A model generated the notes under the pieces. The model had not been told where the DNA came from and ran no database searches. It worked only from the letters and a program-made list of their open reading frames with translations. Positions 56,534 to 64,000 of a stretch of 64,000 nt of DNA are shown here, in pieces. A program made the position numbers and the translations under genes. The DNA is from Mucilaginibacter sp. PAMC 26640 (lineage in GTDB: Bacteria > Bacteroidota > Bacteroidia > Sphingobacteriales > Sphingobacteriaceae), in NCBI GenBank assembly GCA_001596135.1, contig CP014773.1, positions 2,294,001 to 2,358,000 of the forward strand, given 5' to 3'. Numbering within the stretch: position 1 is the first letter of the stretch; each line of letters opens with the position of its first letter.

Positions 56534-58204
56534 TCAATCGATCATAGTAGCAATATAGTAGTTGAAATTATCAACTTCAATGTTATCCTTTGTTGCGCCA
56601 TCCAGTTCTACCGGAGTAAACCTGCCTTTAGGATTAATAAATTTATATTCGCCACCTTTCACGCGTACTTTTACCGGCATACTAAAACCCGGTACATCGG
56701 CAATCCAGCGGCACATCAGTTTGCCGTTGATGGTGATGAAATTCAATGTTGGCACATGTGGATGTTTTAGATACTGATCAAAAACAGTATTCAGATCGAT
56801 TCCGCTCTGCTGGTTAATGTAACCTACAATATCCTGGTAGGTAACCGTTTTGTGATAAAAGGTTTTGTTGAGGCCACGCAGAATGCTGCGCCATTTCTCG
56901 TCGTCGTTGATAATGGTGCGCACTTGGTTAAGCAGATTGCCGCCTTTGTAATACATATCGCCGCTGCCTTCTTTATTTACACCGTAAGCGCCAAGGATTG
57001 GTGCATCGTTCTGGATGTTCATTCGCGTGCCGTGTACGTAGTCCTGGCCCGCTTGCTTGCCGTAATAGGTTTCTATAAACAGCGATTCGCTATAGTTAGT
57101 AAAACTCTCGTGGATCCACATATCTGCCAGATCTTTACTGGTGATGTTATTTCCAAACCACTCATGCCCGCTCTCATGTACCACAATAAAATCCCATTTT
57201 AAACCCCAGCCTGTGCCTGAAAGATCACGACCCAAATATCCGTTACGATAGTGATTGCCGTAAGCTGTACCGCTTTGATGCTCCATACCCAAGTGTGGCG
57301 TCTCTATCAGTTTATAACCGTCTTCATAAAAAGGGTAGGGGCCAAACCAGTGCTCAAACGCTTTCAACATGCGTGGTGCATCCAGCCCCCATTGCTTTTT
57401 AGCTTTGTCGAGATTATAACTTAACGGCCAAAAGTCCATTTCCAGTTTGCCTTTTTCGCCCTGGTAGGTTCCGGTATAATGGGCATAGTTGCCTATGTTG
57501 GCTTCCAGGTCATAGTTGTTAATCGGGTTTGCCACAAACCAATCGAAGCGGGTATAGCCATCCTTCAATTTAGTGACTTTACGCAGGTGGCCGTTTGATA
57601 CATCTTTTAAACCATCCGGCACGCTGATACTCACCATGGCGCTGTCTACCTCATCATCCTGTACATCTTTGGTTGGCCACCAAACGCTGGCACCCATGCC
57701 CTGGCAGGCCGTAGCTACAAAGGGTTTGCCAAGCGAGTCGGTTGCGTACTGCACGCCGCCATCCCATGGGGCACGCTTGGCTATGGTAGGGTTACCGGCA
57801 TAATACACGGTAAACTCATCCTTACTGCCTTTGGCAATGGTTTTCGGGAAGGTGAGGAATACCGCGTTAAACTCGCGGGTATAAATAAGTTCTTTGCCTT
57901 TGTAAACTACTTTTTCAATTTTCAGGTTGTTCCAAAGATCAAACTGTAACTTGGTAAAATCCGCTACCGCCGTAAACTTAAATAGCACATTACCGCTTAT
58001 ATATTTTTGAGCAATATCAAACTTAATATCCAAATGATAATAGTTGATATCGTAGCAGGTACGCAGCGGCGTGGTCAGCGATCCGCGCAGGGTATCGGCA
58101 CGGGTAAAAGTTTCTTTGTGTGTGCCGAGTTGGGCATAAGCGGCTGAGGATATTATAGCGAAAACCGCCATAAACAATGTTTTGCGGATTTGTTTTTTTA
58201 ACAT
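56534..58204 (-). CDS. M1 family zinc metallopeptidase (aminopeptidase), exported
   Basis: 556 residues with a signal peptide (about 1-24, ending AYAQ). Zinc ligands H343 and H347 in HESGH and E366 in WIHESF lie 19 residues apart, as in gluzincins. GMEHQS upstream matches the exopeptidase GxMEN-like motif. It is distinct from the 656-residue M1 enzyme at 6 kb, with shorter flanking domains. It probably trims peptides in the periplasm. It ends in a strong terminator. Confidence 0.93.
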   Translation of the reverse strand: MLKKQIRKTLFMAVFAIISSAAYAQLGTHKETFTRADTLRGSLTTPLRTCYDINYYHLDIKFDIAQKYISGNVLFKFTAVADFTKLQFDLWNNLKIEKVVYKGKELIYTREFNAVFLTFPKTIAKGSKDEFTVYYAGNPTIAKRAPWDGGVQYATDSLGKPFVATACQGMGASVWWPTKDVQDDEVDSAMVSISVPDGLKDVSNGHLRKVTKLKDGYTRFDWFVANPINNYDLEANIGNYAHYTGTYQGEKGKLEMDFWPLSYNLDKAKKQWGLDAPRMLKAFEHWFGPYPFYEDGYKLIETPHLGMEHQSGTAYGNHYRNGYLGRDLSGTGWGLKWDFIVVHESGHEWFGNNITSKDLADMWIHESFTNYSESLFIETYYGKQAGQDYVHGTRMNIQNDAPILGAYGVNKEGSGDMYYKGGNLLNQVRTIINDDEKWRSILRGLNKTFYHKTVTYQDIVGYINQQSGIDLNTVFDQYLKHPHVPTLNFITINGKLMCRWIADVPGFSMPVKVRVKGGEYKFINPKGRFTPVELDGATKDNIEVDNFNYYIATMID

Positions 58205-58598
58205 ATTTATATAACTATTTGCAATTTTCTAGTAAATTTTTTTCCAAAGGCACGCGGCATAGTCTCTAAACAAATGCTGCGCGGCTTTAAATACTTCATC
58301 GAACGTGTATTCACCACCATCCTCTTCCACCCGGGAAACTTTATTTAATGGTTTGTTTCGTTGAGCATTGTGACCTTCAACTGTGCTGCACTAACCCGTG
58401 TAACCTTATCAAAAATAATACATACAGCGTTATTCTCATTTGTAGTTCATCCCAGATCGCTTTTGCGGTTTTATTATCAAACTTTTGGGCAGTGAACGAC
58501 ATAGGTGTCGCTCACTTACCTATTCGGAGATTGCTTCGTTCCTCGCGATAACGCCGTCAGATTGATGATTTGTTAAAAACTACTCAGTCCTTAAAAAC
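58205..58598. other. intergenic region with repeat remnants
   Basis: No complete gene. A GAGATTGCTTCGTTCCTCGC unit lies at 58528, the same family as 38637-38732. On the minus strand, 58217-58360 reads as a coding-like tail (VEEDGGEYTFDEVFKAAQHL) ending in a stop but lacking a start codon after an in-frame TAG, so it may be a gene remnant. Confidence 0.4.
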
Positions 58599-60464
58599 CT
58601 ATTTTAACACTTCCACATCAAAGTAGCTATCGTTATATACGGTATGCGTTGCTTTGATATAATCGCTTTCATCGGCTTTGTATGGGTTCTCCACAAACTT
58701 TTGCGGGTTACGTGCAAATAGCGGGAACGCAGTGCTTTGTACCTGGATCATGATGCGGTGGCCTTTTTTAAAGGTGTGCAGTACATCCTGAACACGGAAG
58801 TTGAGTTCTGTTTTCTGGTTGGCTACCATTGGCTCGGCCTTTTCAAAGCTCTTGCGGAAACGGGTTGGCATCACTTCGCTGCGTACCATTTGCTGATAGT
58901 TGCTCAGTGTAATACTTTTGTTAGGCATGTAGGGGTTATTAGGCTCGTCGGCAGGGTATACATCAATCAGTTTTACAAAGAAATCGGCATCGGTGCCGGT
59001 AGTTGCCACTTTTAAGTGCGCCATTATTTCGCCGCCCAGGGTTACATCATCGGTTAAAACATCACTTTGGAAAACCAGTACATCGGTACGGCGGCCCGCA
59101 AAACGCTGATCCTCGCTCATATAGTTATGCGGAGTAAAACCCATAGTGGTTGGGATATCCTCGGTGTAAGGGACAGGTTTCAGCGGGTCGCTTACAAACG
59201 TGGTTGCGCCTTGAGCTGCCGGTTGGGTATTGGCCAGTTTTCCATCGTTGTTTAAGTACAACTTTTCATGCACCGCGCCCGGGGAAGGCCATTTATCAAA
59301 AGTCTTCCATTCGTTTTTACCGGTATTGAACATGTAGGCTTTAGGCAAGCCGCTGTTCTTGTCGCCATTGCCTTTCAGGAAATGATTGAAAAATTTCTGC
59401 TCGATGTTCTTTTGGTAAAAAGTAGCTATGCTATCTCCAAAATAAATGTTGCTGTGCATGGTGTGTCCTGTTTCGCGCGACCACCGGCCATGCCCAAACG
59501 GACCCATTACAATACTATTATAAGCGCCCGGATCTTTCTTTTCTATGGTTTTAAAAATAGCCAGTGGTCCTGTAAGGTCTTCGGCATCAAACCAGCCGCC
59601 TACCAGCATTACGGCAGGCTTTACTTTATTGTAATGTTTTAATAAGCCGCGTTTTTGCCAGAATTCGTCATAGCTGGGGTGGTTAATGGTTTCCTGCCAG
59701 TAAAAATTGTCTTTGTAATACTTGTCGGCGTTTTTAAGCGGACCCATATCCAGCAGAAACTGGTAACCGTCTTTTGTACCGGTATTAATAATGCTGTTAT
59801 TATACCAGGCCTTAGTAGTGGTATCAGTTTTCTGTACGCCGAATACCGGGTAGGTAAAAAAGTAGCTTTCTAACAAAACACCGTTGTGATGGAAATCGTC
59901 AAAAAAGAAATCAGAGATGGGGGCCTGCGGCGATGATGCCTTTAATGCAGGGTGGTTGCTCAGAATTCCTGCGGCTGTATAAAACCCGGGGTAGCTGATA
60001 CCCCACTGGCCCACGCGGCCGTTATTTCCGGTCACATTTTTTACGAGCCAGTCGATAGTGTCGTAAGTGTCCGATCCCTCGTCCACGTCTTTTTTGCTTT
60101 TCTTGTTGTCAATCACCGGGGTCATATTGGTCCAGGTGCCTTCACTTTTCCAGCGGCCGCGCACATCCTGGTACACAAAAATATATCCTTCCTGCATCAT
60201 GTATTTGGATGGCCCTAAAGATCCCGGATACTTCGTTTCGCCATAAGGTGCAATGCTGTAGCAGGTTCGCTGCATTATCATAGGGTACTTGTTTTGTGCC
60301 GATGCATCTTTTGGGGTATAAATGGAGGTAAACAGCTTTACGCCATCGCGCATGGTAATGTATACATCTTTTTTGGTGTAGTGCTCTTTTACATAATCGC
60401 TTTGGGCGAATGCGCCGGTGTAAGCAGCGGTAAATAAGAAGAGAATGGTTAAGATTTTTTTCAT
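58599..60464 (-). CDS. CocE/NonD family hydrolase (X-Pro dipeptidyl-peptidase S15-like), exported
   Basis: 621 residues with a signal peptide (about 1-21). The nucleophile Ser157 is in GQWGISYPGF, with the family's DGVKLFTSIY start and VYQDVRGRWKSEG; further C-terminal is the jelly-roll domain (VLVFQSDVLTDDVTLGG; HRIMIQVQSTAFP) seen in cocaine esterase and glutaryl-7-ACA acylases. It likely hydrolyses ester or amide bonds in the periplasm; the substrate is unknown. Confidence 0.88.
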   Translation of the reverse strand: MKKILTILFLFTAAYTGAFAQSDYVKEHYTKKDVYITMRDGVKLFTSIYTPKDASAQNKYPMIMQRTCYSIAPYGETKYPGSLGPSKYMMQEGYIFVYQDVRGRWKSEGTWTNMTPVIDNKKSKKDVDEGSDTYDTIDWLVKNVTGNNGRVGQWGISYPGFYTAAGILSNHPALKASSPQAPISDFFFDDFHHNGVLLESYFFTYPVFGVQKTDTTTKAWYNNSIINTGTKDGYQFLLDMGPLKNADKYYKDNFYWQETINHPSYDEFWQKRGLLKHYNKVKPAVMLVGGWFDAEDLTGPLAIFKTIEKKDPGAYNSIVMGPFGHGRWSRETGHTMHSNIYFGDSIATFYQKNIEQKFFNHFLKGNGDKNSGLPKAYMFNTGKNEWKTFDKWPSPGAVHEKLYLNNDGKLANTQPAAQGATTFVSDPLKPVPYTEDIPTTMGFTPHNYMSEDQRFAGRRTDVLVFQSDVLTDDVTLGGEIMAHLKVATTGTDADFFVKLIDVYPADEPNNPYMPNKSITLSNYQQMVRSEVMPTRFRKSFEKAEPMVANQKTELNFRVQDVLHTFKKGHRIMIQVQSTAFPLFARNPQKFVENPYKADESDYIKATHTVYNDSYFDVEVLK

Positions 60465-60996
60465 AAGCGGGCTGGATAATTGATGAGCCTAATTTAGGAA
60501 GTAAATCAATAATATGCTAATAGCGACGATAGTGTTACAAAAAGCGGGTAAGATTTAGTTGGTTTGGGATAGGATTTGAACGGGCTAGTACTATCATTTT
60601 GTTATTTCGGCTTTTGAATTATGTATTGCTAAATAACAGCATTGGCCTGCCCATTGCCGCGGTACACTAGTTCTTTTTTCTTGAAAAAAAAAACAAAAAT
60701 TCAAGTCAGAGCGAATGCTACCCTGCCCGCCCTGCCGGTTTTTAACGCTTTGTGCTTGGTACTCGCTTCACTCCGTACCCATCGCAAAAAGCTAAACCGG
60801 CATTCCCGCCATACGCCCGGCCCGCCCGCTCTGTCGAAAAAGGCCCGAGCCCTTCAAAAGGCAGCAACCGCTGCGCTATTCCGACAGCACTTAGCTTACC
60901 GGAAGATTCTGCATCATTACCAGGTTAGCAAATTCCGATAAATCTGTGCAATCCCGGTTCCTTTCCTTAACTTTGCCAGCCATAAAATACACTACT
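60465..60996 (+). promoter_or_regulatory. intergenic region with a structured repeat and the lpd promoter
   Basis: TAACTTTG (60968-60975) fits the -7 consensus, about 22 bases before lpd. A GC-rich inverted repeat at 60734-60801 begins GCCGGTTT and ends AAACCGGC, with inner GGTAC/GTACC around a 12-base loop and partly paired GCTTTGTGC/GCAAAAAGC between them. The whole 60640-60900 stretch is GC-rich and non-coding and resembles a dispersed repeat. Confidence 0.45.
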
Positions 60997-62400
60997 ATGC
61001 AATATGATGTCATCGTTATAGGTTCTGGTCCTGGTGGGTACGTTGCCGCAATCCGTTGCGCGCAATTAGGTATGAAAACCGCCATTATTGAAAAATATCC
61101 TACGCTAGGCGGTACCTGCCTTAATGTGGGCTGTATTCCATCCAAGGCGCTGCTGGATTCATCTGAGCACTACCATAACGCTGCCCACACTTTTACTACC
61201 CACGGTATTACACTAGACAATCTGGGGATAGATTTTGGGCAGATGATCAAACGCAAACAGGAAGTTGTGGATGCCAATACCAGTGGCATCACTTACCTGA
61301 TGAAGAAAAATAAGATTGACGTACACATAGGCGTGGGTTCTTTTAAAGATAAAAATACCATTATTGTTACTACTGCCGAAGGCACAGCCACCGAACTGAC
61401 TTCCGAAAAGGTAATCATTGCAACCGGTTCAAAACCATCCGGCCTGCCGTTTTTAAAGATGGATAAGCAACGCATCATTACGTCTACCGAGGCTTTGAAG
61501 TTGAGTGAAATACCCAAACACCTGATCCTGATCGGCGGTGGTGTGATCGGGTTGGAACTGGGTTCGGTTTACGCCCGTTTGGGTTCCAAAGTATCGGTAG
61601 TAGAGTTTATGGATGGTATTATCCCAACCATGGATAAGGGCCTTGGTCGCGAGTTGCAAAAGGTGCTGAAGAAATTGGGTATGGATTTTTACCTGGGCCA
61701 CAAAGTAGCCGGTGCTACTGTAGCCGGCGATGAGGTAACTGTGACTGCGGATACCCCTAAAGGAGAGAAATTAGAATTAAAAGGCGATTACTGTATGGTA
61801 GCCGTTGGACGAGTAGCTTATACCGATGGCCTGGGCCTGGATAAAATTGGCATTACCGTTGAAGAACGCGGCCGTAAGATACCGGTGGATGAGCATTTGG
61901 AAACCAGCGTTAAAGGCGTTTATGCTATTGGCGATGTAGTTAAAGGTGCAATGCTGGCCCACAAGGCAGAAGATGAAGGTACCTTTGTTGCTGAATTGAT
62001 AGCGGGCCAGAAACCACACATTAATTATAACCTGATACCGGGCGTTGTTTACACCTGGCCTGAAGTTGCAGCTGTTGGTTTCACCGAGGAGCAGTTGAAA
62101 GAGCAGGGCGTGGCTTATAAGGTAGGGTCGTTCCCTTTCAAGGCAAGTGGGCGGGCGCGTGCCAGCGGTGATCTGGATGGCTTTATTAAAGTGTTAGCTG
62201 ATAAAACTACCGACGAGATACTGGGTGTACACATGATAGGCCCGCGTGTTGCAGATATCATAGCCGAAGCAGTCATAGCAATGGAATTCCGTGCAAGTGC
62301 AGAGGATGTAACCCGGGCGAGCCACGCACACCCTACTTATACCGAGGCCATGCGCGAAGCTTGTTTAGCAGCTACGGAGAACAGACCCATACATATTTAA
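60997..62400 (+). CDS. lpd: dihydrolipoyl dehydrogenase
   Basis: 467 residues from the ATG at 60997; a GTG 17 codons upstream would extend the frame before the flavin-binding start and is rejected. FAD-binding GSGPGGYVAA, redox Cys41 and Cys46 (GGTCLNVGCIPSKAL), the NAD-binding GGGVIGLELGS, and the C-terminal HAHPTYTEA with the catalytic His-Glu pair are present. It is the E3 subunit of the 2-oxoacid dehydrogenase and glycine cleavage complexes. The E1 and E2 genes are not here. Confidence 0.96.
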   Translation: MQYDVIVIGSGPGGYVAAIRCAQLGMKTAIIEKYPTLGGTCLNVGCIPSKALLDSSEHYHNAAHTFTTHGITLDNLGIDFGQMIKRKQEVVDANTSGITYLMKKNKIDVHIGVGSFKDKNTIIVTTAEGTATELTSEKVIIATGSKPSGLPFLKMDKQRIITSTEALKLSEIPKHLILIGGGVIGLELGSVYARLGSKVSVVEFMDGIIPTMDKGLGRELQKVLKKLGMDFYLGHKVAGATVAGDEVTVTADTPKGEKLELKGDYCMVAVGRVAYTDGLGLDKIGITVEERGRKIPVDEHLETSVKGVYAIGDVVKGAMLAHKAEDEGTFVAELIAGQKPHINYNLIPGVVYTWPEVAAVGFTEEQLKEQGVAYKVGSFPFKASGRARASGDLDGFIKVLADKTTDEILGVHMIGPRVADIIAEAVIAMEFRASAEDVTRASHAHPTYTEAMREACLAATENRPIHI

Positions 62401-62438
62401 AAATATTTCGGAATTTCGATTTCGCATTTTATAAATAG

Positions 62439-62471
62439 GGCAGAACAATTACGGTTGATTCTGCCTTTTTT
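62439..62471 (+). terminator. intrinsic terminator after lpd
   Basis: GGCAGAA/TTCTGCC with a 13-base loop followed by TTTTTT. It lies 16 bases before crtZ. Confidence 0.85.
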
Positions 62472-62486
62472 GATTAAAAGAGAATT

Positions 62487-62927
62487 ATGCAGGCACTCAT
62501 AAATATTGGGATTGTTATTTTAACCATTGCCGGGATGGAGGCAATCTCCTGGGCTATGCACAAATATTTGTTTCATGGGCCGCTATGGTTCATCCATAAA
62601 ACGCATCACCAGCAGCGCCATGGTTTGCTGGAGTTGAACGACTTGTTTAGCATCGGCTTTGCGGCATTAGCTCTATGGCTGATGTGGGCAGGGCGCGTTA
62701 GTTTAGATTATCGCTTTTGGATAGGTACCGGCATCAGCACCTATGGCACTATCTACTTCATCTTCCATGATTGGTTTATCCATAACCGATTCAAGGCTTT
62801 TAAAAGTAGAAACTGGTACCTGATGGCCATCCGCAGGGCGCATAAGATCCATCATAAATCTACCGAAAAGAATCCTTCTGAAGAGTTTGGGTTATTGGTA
62901 GTGGGCAGGAAGTGGTTTAAGCGGTGA
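62487..62927 (+). CDS. crtZ: beta-carotene hydroxylase (CrtZ-type, fatty acid hydroxylase superfamily)
   Basis: 146 residues with four hydrophobic segments. All four His motifs are present: HKYLFH (26-31), HKTHH, FHDWFIH and RRAHKIHHK, which bind the di-iron centre. It adds hydroxyl groups to the beta-ionone rings of carotenoids, giving zeaxanthin-like pigments, common in yellow-to-pink Sphingobacteriaceae. No other carotenoid genes lie nearby. The gene follows a terminator, so it needs its own promoter or read-through. Confidence 0.93.
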   Translation: MQALINIGIVILTIAGMEAISWAMHKYLFHGPLWFIHKTHHQQRHGLLELNDLFSIGFAALALWLMWAGRVSLDYRFWIGTGISTYGTIYFIFHDWFIHNRFKAFKSRNWYLMAIRRAHKIHHKSTEKNPSEEFGLLVVGRKWFKR

Positions 62928-62965
62928 TAAAAGTCTGAACTGGAAATAAATATGTTAACGTTGCG

Positions 62966-63385
62966 CTATGAAATTGGCTGCTTTAGGAAATCAGCCATAG
63001 TTATGTTTCTTGTTAGGCCATGTGTCTTTAGATCGAGCAGGTCGCTATCTCCTGTGACCAAGTAATCTGCATTTCCGTCGATTGCCAAGGCCAGCAAAAA
63101 GTTATCCTTTTTGTCCCTGCAAACATCCACCTGGCTCTTTATTTGGATAGTTTCAGAACTCTTGTCGATTGCTGAGATTAGCAATGTGACTTGTTCAATG
63201 TCGAAATACTTCCTGAACTTCTGGCGAAGGCTAACCTCTAGAAATTCTGATAATAATTCTTCACTAAAGAGTATAGTCACTTCATCAGATAAAAGTAGCG
63301 CGTCTATTTTTGTAACGTTTTTTGTGATAAGAAAGCTGATCCAAAGATTGGTATCTAAGATAATTCGTGTAGAATTATTTGCCAT
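62966..63385 (-). CDS. PIN-domain toxin of a type II toxin-antitoxin pair
   Basis: 139 residues. Acidic residues of a PIN ribonuclease are seen: D11 in IILDTNLWISFL, a middle Glu in SEELLSEFLEVSL, and D/D in CRDKKDNFLLALAIDG and GDSDLLDL. It resembles the putative-toxin PIN family (PF13470) that cleaves RNA. It overlaps its partner by 11 bases, antitoxin first. Confidence 0.85.
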   Translation of the reverse strand: MANNSTRIILDTNLWISFLITKNVTKIDALLLSDEVTILFSEELLSEFLEVSLRQKFRKYFDIEQVTLLISAIDKSSETIQIKSQVDVCRDKKDNFLLALAIDGNADYLVTGDSDLLDLKTHGLTRNITMADFLKQPIS

Positions 63386-63587
63386 AACGTTGGGCGCGTA
63401 CAGCTTCCACCTCTTGCGTTATTTCTTCCATCGAAGGGGCCGATTGGCTATTGGCTCTTAATTGTTCGAGAATGTTTTCCAGGTCTTTTTTAGGCTCTTG
63501 TTGTATCGATATCAAATCCATTTCAGCAAGATCTTCAATTAGCTTTAAAGCTTTGGGGTTTATGATATTGATTGTTAGCGTATCCAT
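63375..63587 (-). CDS. antitoxin of the PIN-domain pair
   Basis: 70 residues from the ATG at 63587 (MDTLTINIINPKALKLIEDL), with a beta-strand start and charged helical tail. No enzymatic motif. Immediate overlap with the PIN gene supports its role as the antitoxin; the DNA-binding fold is not recognised. Confidence 0.7.
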   Translation of the reverse strand: MDTLTINIINPKALKLIEDLAEMDLISIQQEPKKDLENILEQLRANSQSAPSMEEITQEVEAVRAQRYGK

Positions 63588-63793
63588 ACAATCAAATATA
63601 AGATAATTCAAAGTAATATGGACTTCAGACCAATTGTTTTAAGGCGAAGTTTGTTTGCTGTACGGTAAATGATTGTTAGAAGATAGTTGCCTGAACTCGA
63701 ATTTTTAGCAATTTGTTTATAGAAAAATTAAAGGTTTTACAATTTCAATTCTGTAAGTTCCTTAATTCAATAATTCGAGTCCAGACAAAGAAA

Positions 63794-64000
63794 TTACGAT
63801 ACTACTTTCTTACCAGCCTTATAGCCAACCGCTGCATAATACAGGATAAATAGGTAGATAGGTACCAACATCCAGTAGGCCATCTGTGATGCATTGGCAA
63901 CACCATGTGCAACTTTCAGCTTATCGATTAATAAACCGTAGATGGGCGGGAACACCGCGGCACCAGCTATGCCCATTACCAATAAAGAGGAGCCTATCTT
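63794..64000 (-). CDS. sugar MFS transporter, C-terminal end (partial, 5' end outside window)
   Basis: The last ~68 codons of a membrane protein read KIGSSLLVMGIAGAAVFPPI then YGLLIDK, AYWMLVPIYLFILYYAAVGYK and a short tail. This matches the last two transmembrane segments of FucP-like L-fucose/hexose proton symporters in the major facilitator superfamily. The substrate cannot be told from this end alone. Confidence 0.75.
   Translation of the reverse strand, partial: KIGSSLLVMGIAGAAVFPPIYGLLIDKLKVAHGVANASQMAYWMLVPIYLFILYYAAVGYKAGKKVVS

Noticed and set aside
60946..60996. longer N-terminus of dihydrolipoyl dehydrogenase
   Set aside because: It would start at GTG upstream of the -7 promoter element; the FAD motif begins right after the ATG at 60997.

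Overview
The window looks like chromosomal DNA from a Bacteroidota bacterium of the Sphingobacteriaceae, most like Mucilaginibacter or Pedobacter. The evidence is the gene order tRNA-Thr/Tyr/Gly/Thr-tuf-tRNA-Trp-secE-nusG-rplKAJL-rpoBC, promoters of the TAnnTTTG type, near absence of Shine-Dalgarno sequences except before two ribosome-related genes, a lipidated TamA-like protein (TamL) paired with TamB, SP-II and SP-I exported proteins typical of the phylum, and many short hairpin repeats between genes. The genus is inferred from the style of the sequence, not from a search.

Layout. 1-3.4 kb: partial alpha/beta hydrolase divergent from an HxlR regulator, an Mrr-like nuclease, the SRAP/HMCES DNA-damage protein and an unknown gene. 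3.7-5.9 kb: an accessory-looking GC-rich block with a RecA/RepA-like ATPase that ends in a helix-turn-helix, six ~81-bp tandem repeats each centred on a perfect palindrome, and a C-rich 7-mer tract able to form G-quadruplexes on the other strand. 6-10 kb: M1 metallopeptidase, an exported carboxypeptidase-regulatory-like protein and a membrane histidine kinase. 10.1-25.9 kb: the translation/transcription core (rpsU, xerC, hpf, five tRNAs, tuf, secE, nusG, four ribosomal proteins, rpoB, rpoC, a DUF3467 protein). 26-33.5 kb: rfbD-rfbA, miaA, a pRiA4b ORF-3-like acidic protein, cca, tsaC-type synthase, a GT4 glycosyltransferase and dapD. 33.6-38.6 kb: a decayed DUF2695 gene, an Hsp15-like S4 protein, a UDP-sugar dehydrogenase and kdsD-kdsB-kdsA for CMP-Kdo synthesis. 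38.7-42.8 kb: guanine deaminase, OmpH/Skp-like lipoprotein, gyrB, retropepsin-like protein. 42.8-54.1 kb: tamL-tamB and dnaE. 54.1-64 kb: a toxin-antitoxin pair with a frameshifted toxin, trxA, a DUF2807 protein, a second M1 peptidase, a CocE/NonD hydrolase, lpd, crtZ, a PIN-type toxin-antitoxin pair, and the end of a sugar MFS transporter.

Most of the window is housekeeping. Envelope building is a recurring theme: Kdo and rhamnose precursors feed LPS or surface glycans, while TamL/TamB and the Skp-like lipoprotein serve outer-membrane assembly. The points most worth a second look are the palindrome array beside the RepA-like ATPase, the strong Shine-Dalgarno sequences of rpsU and hpf in a lineage that normally lacks them, the long perfect palindromes at 591-626 and 1022-1061, the G-quadruplex tract, and two degraded genes. 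I did not find a multigene system that I can call clearly new; the ATPase-plus-array block is the best candidate.
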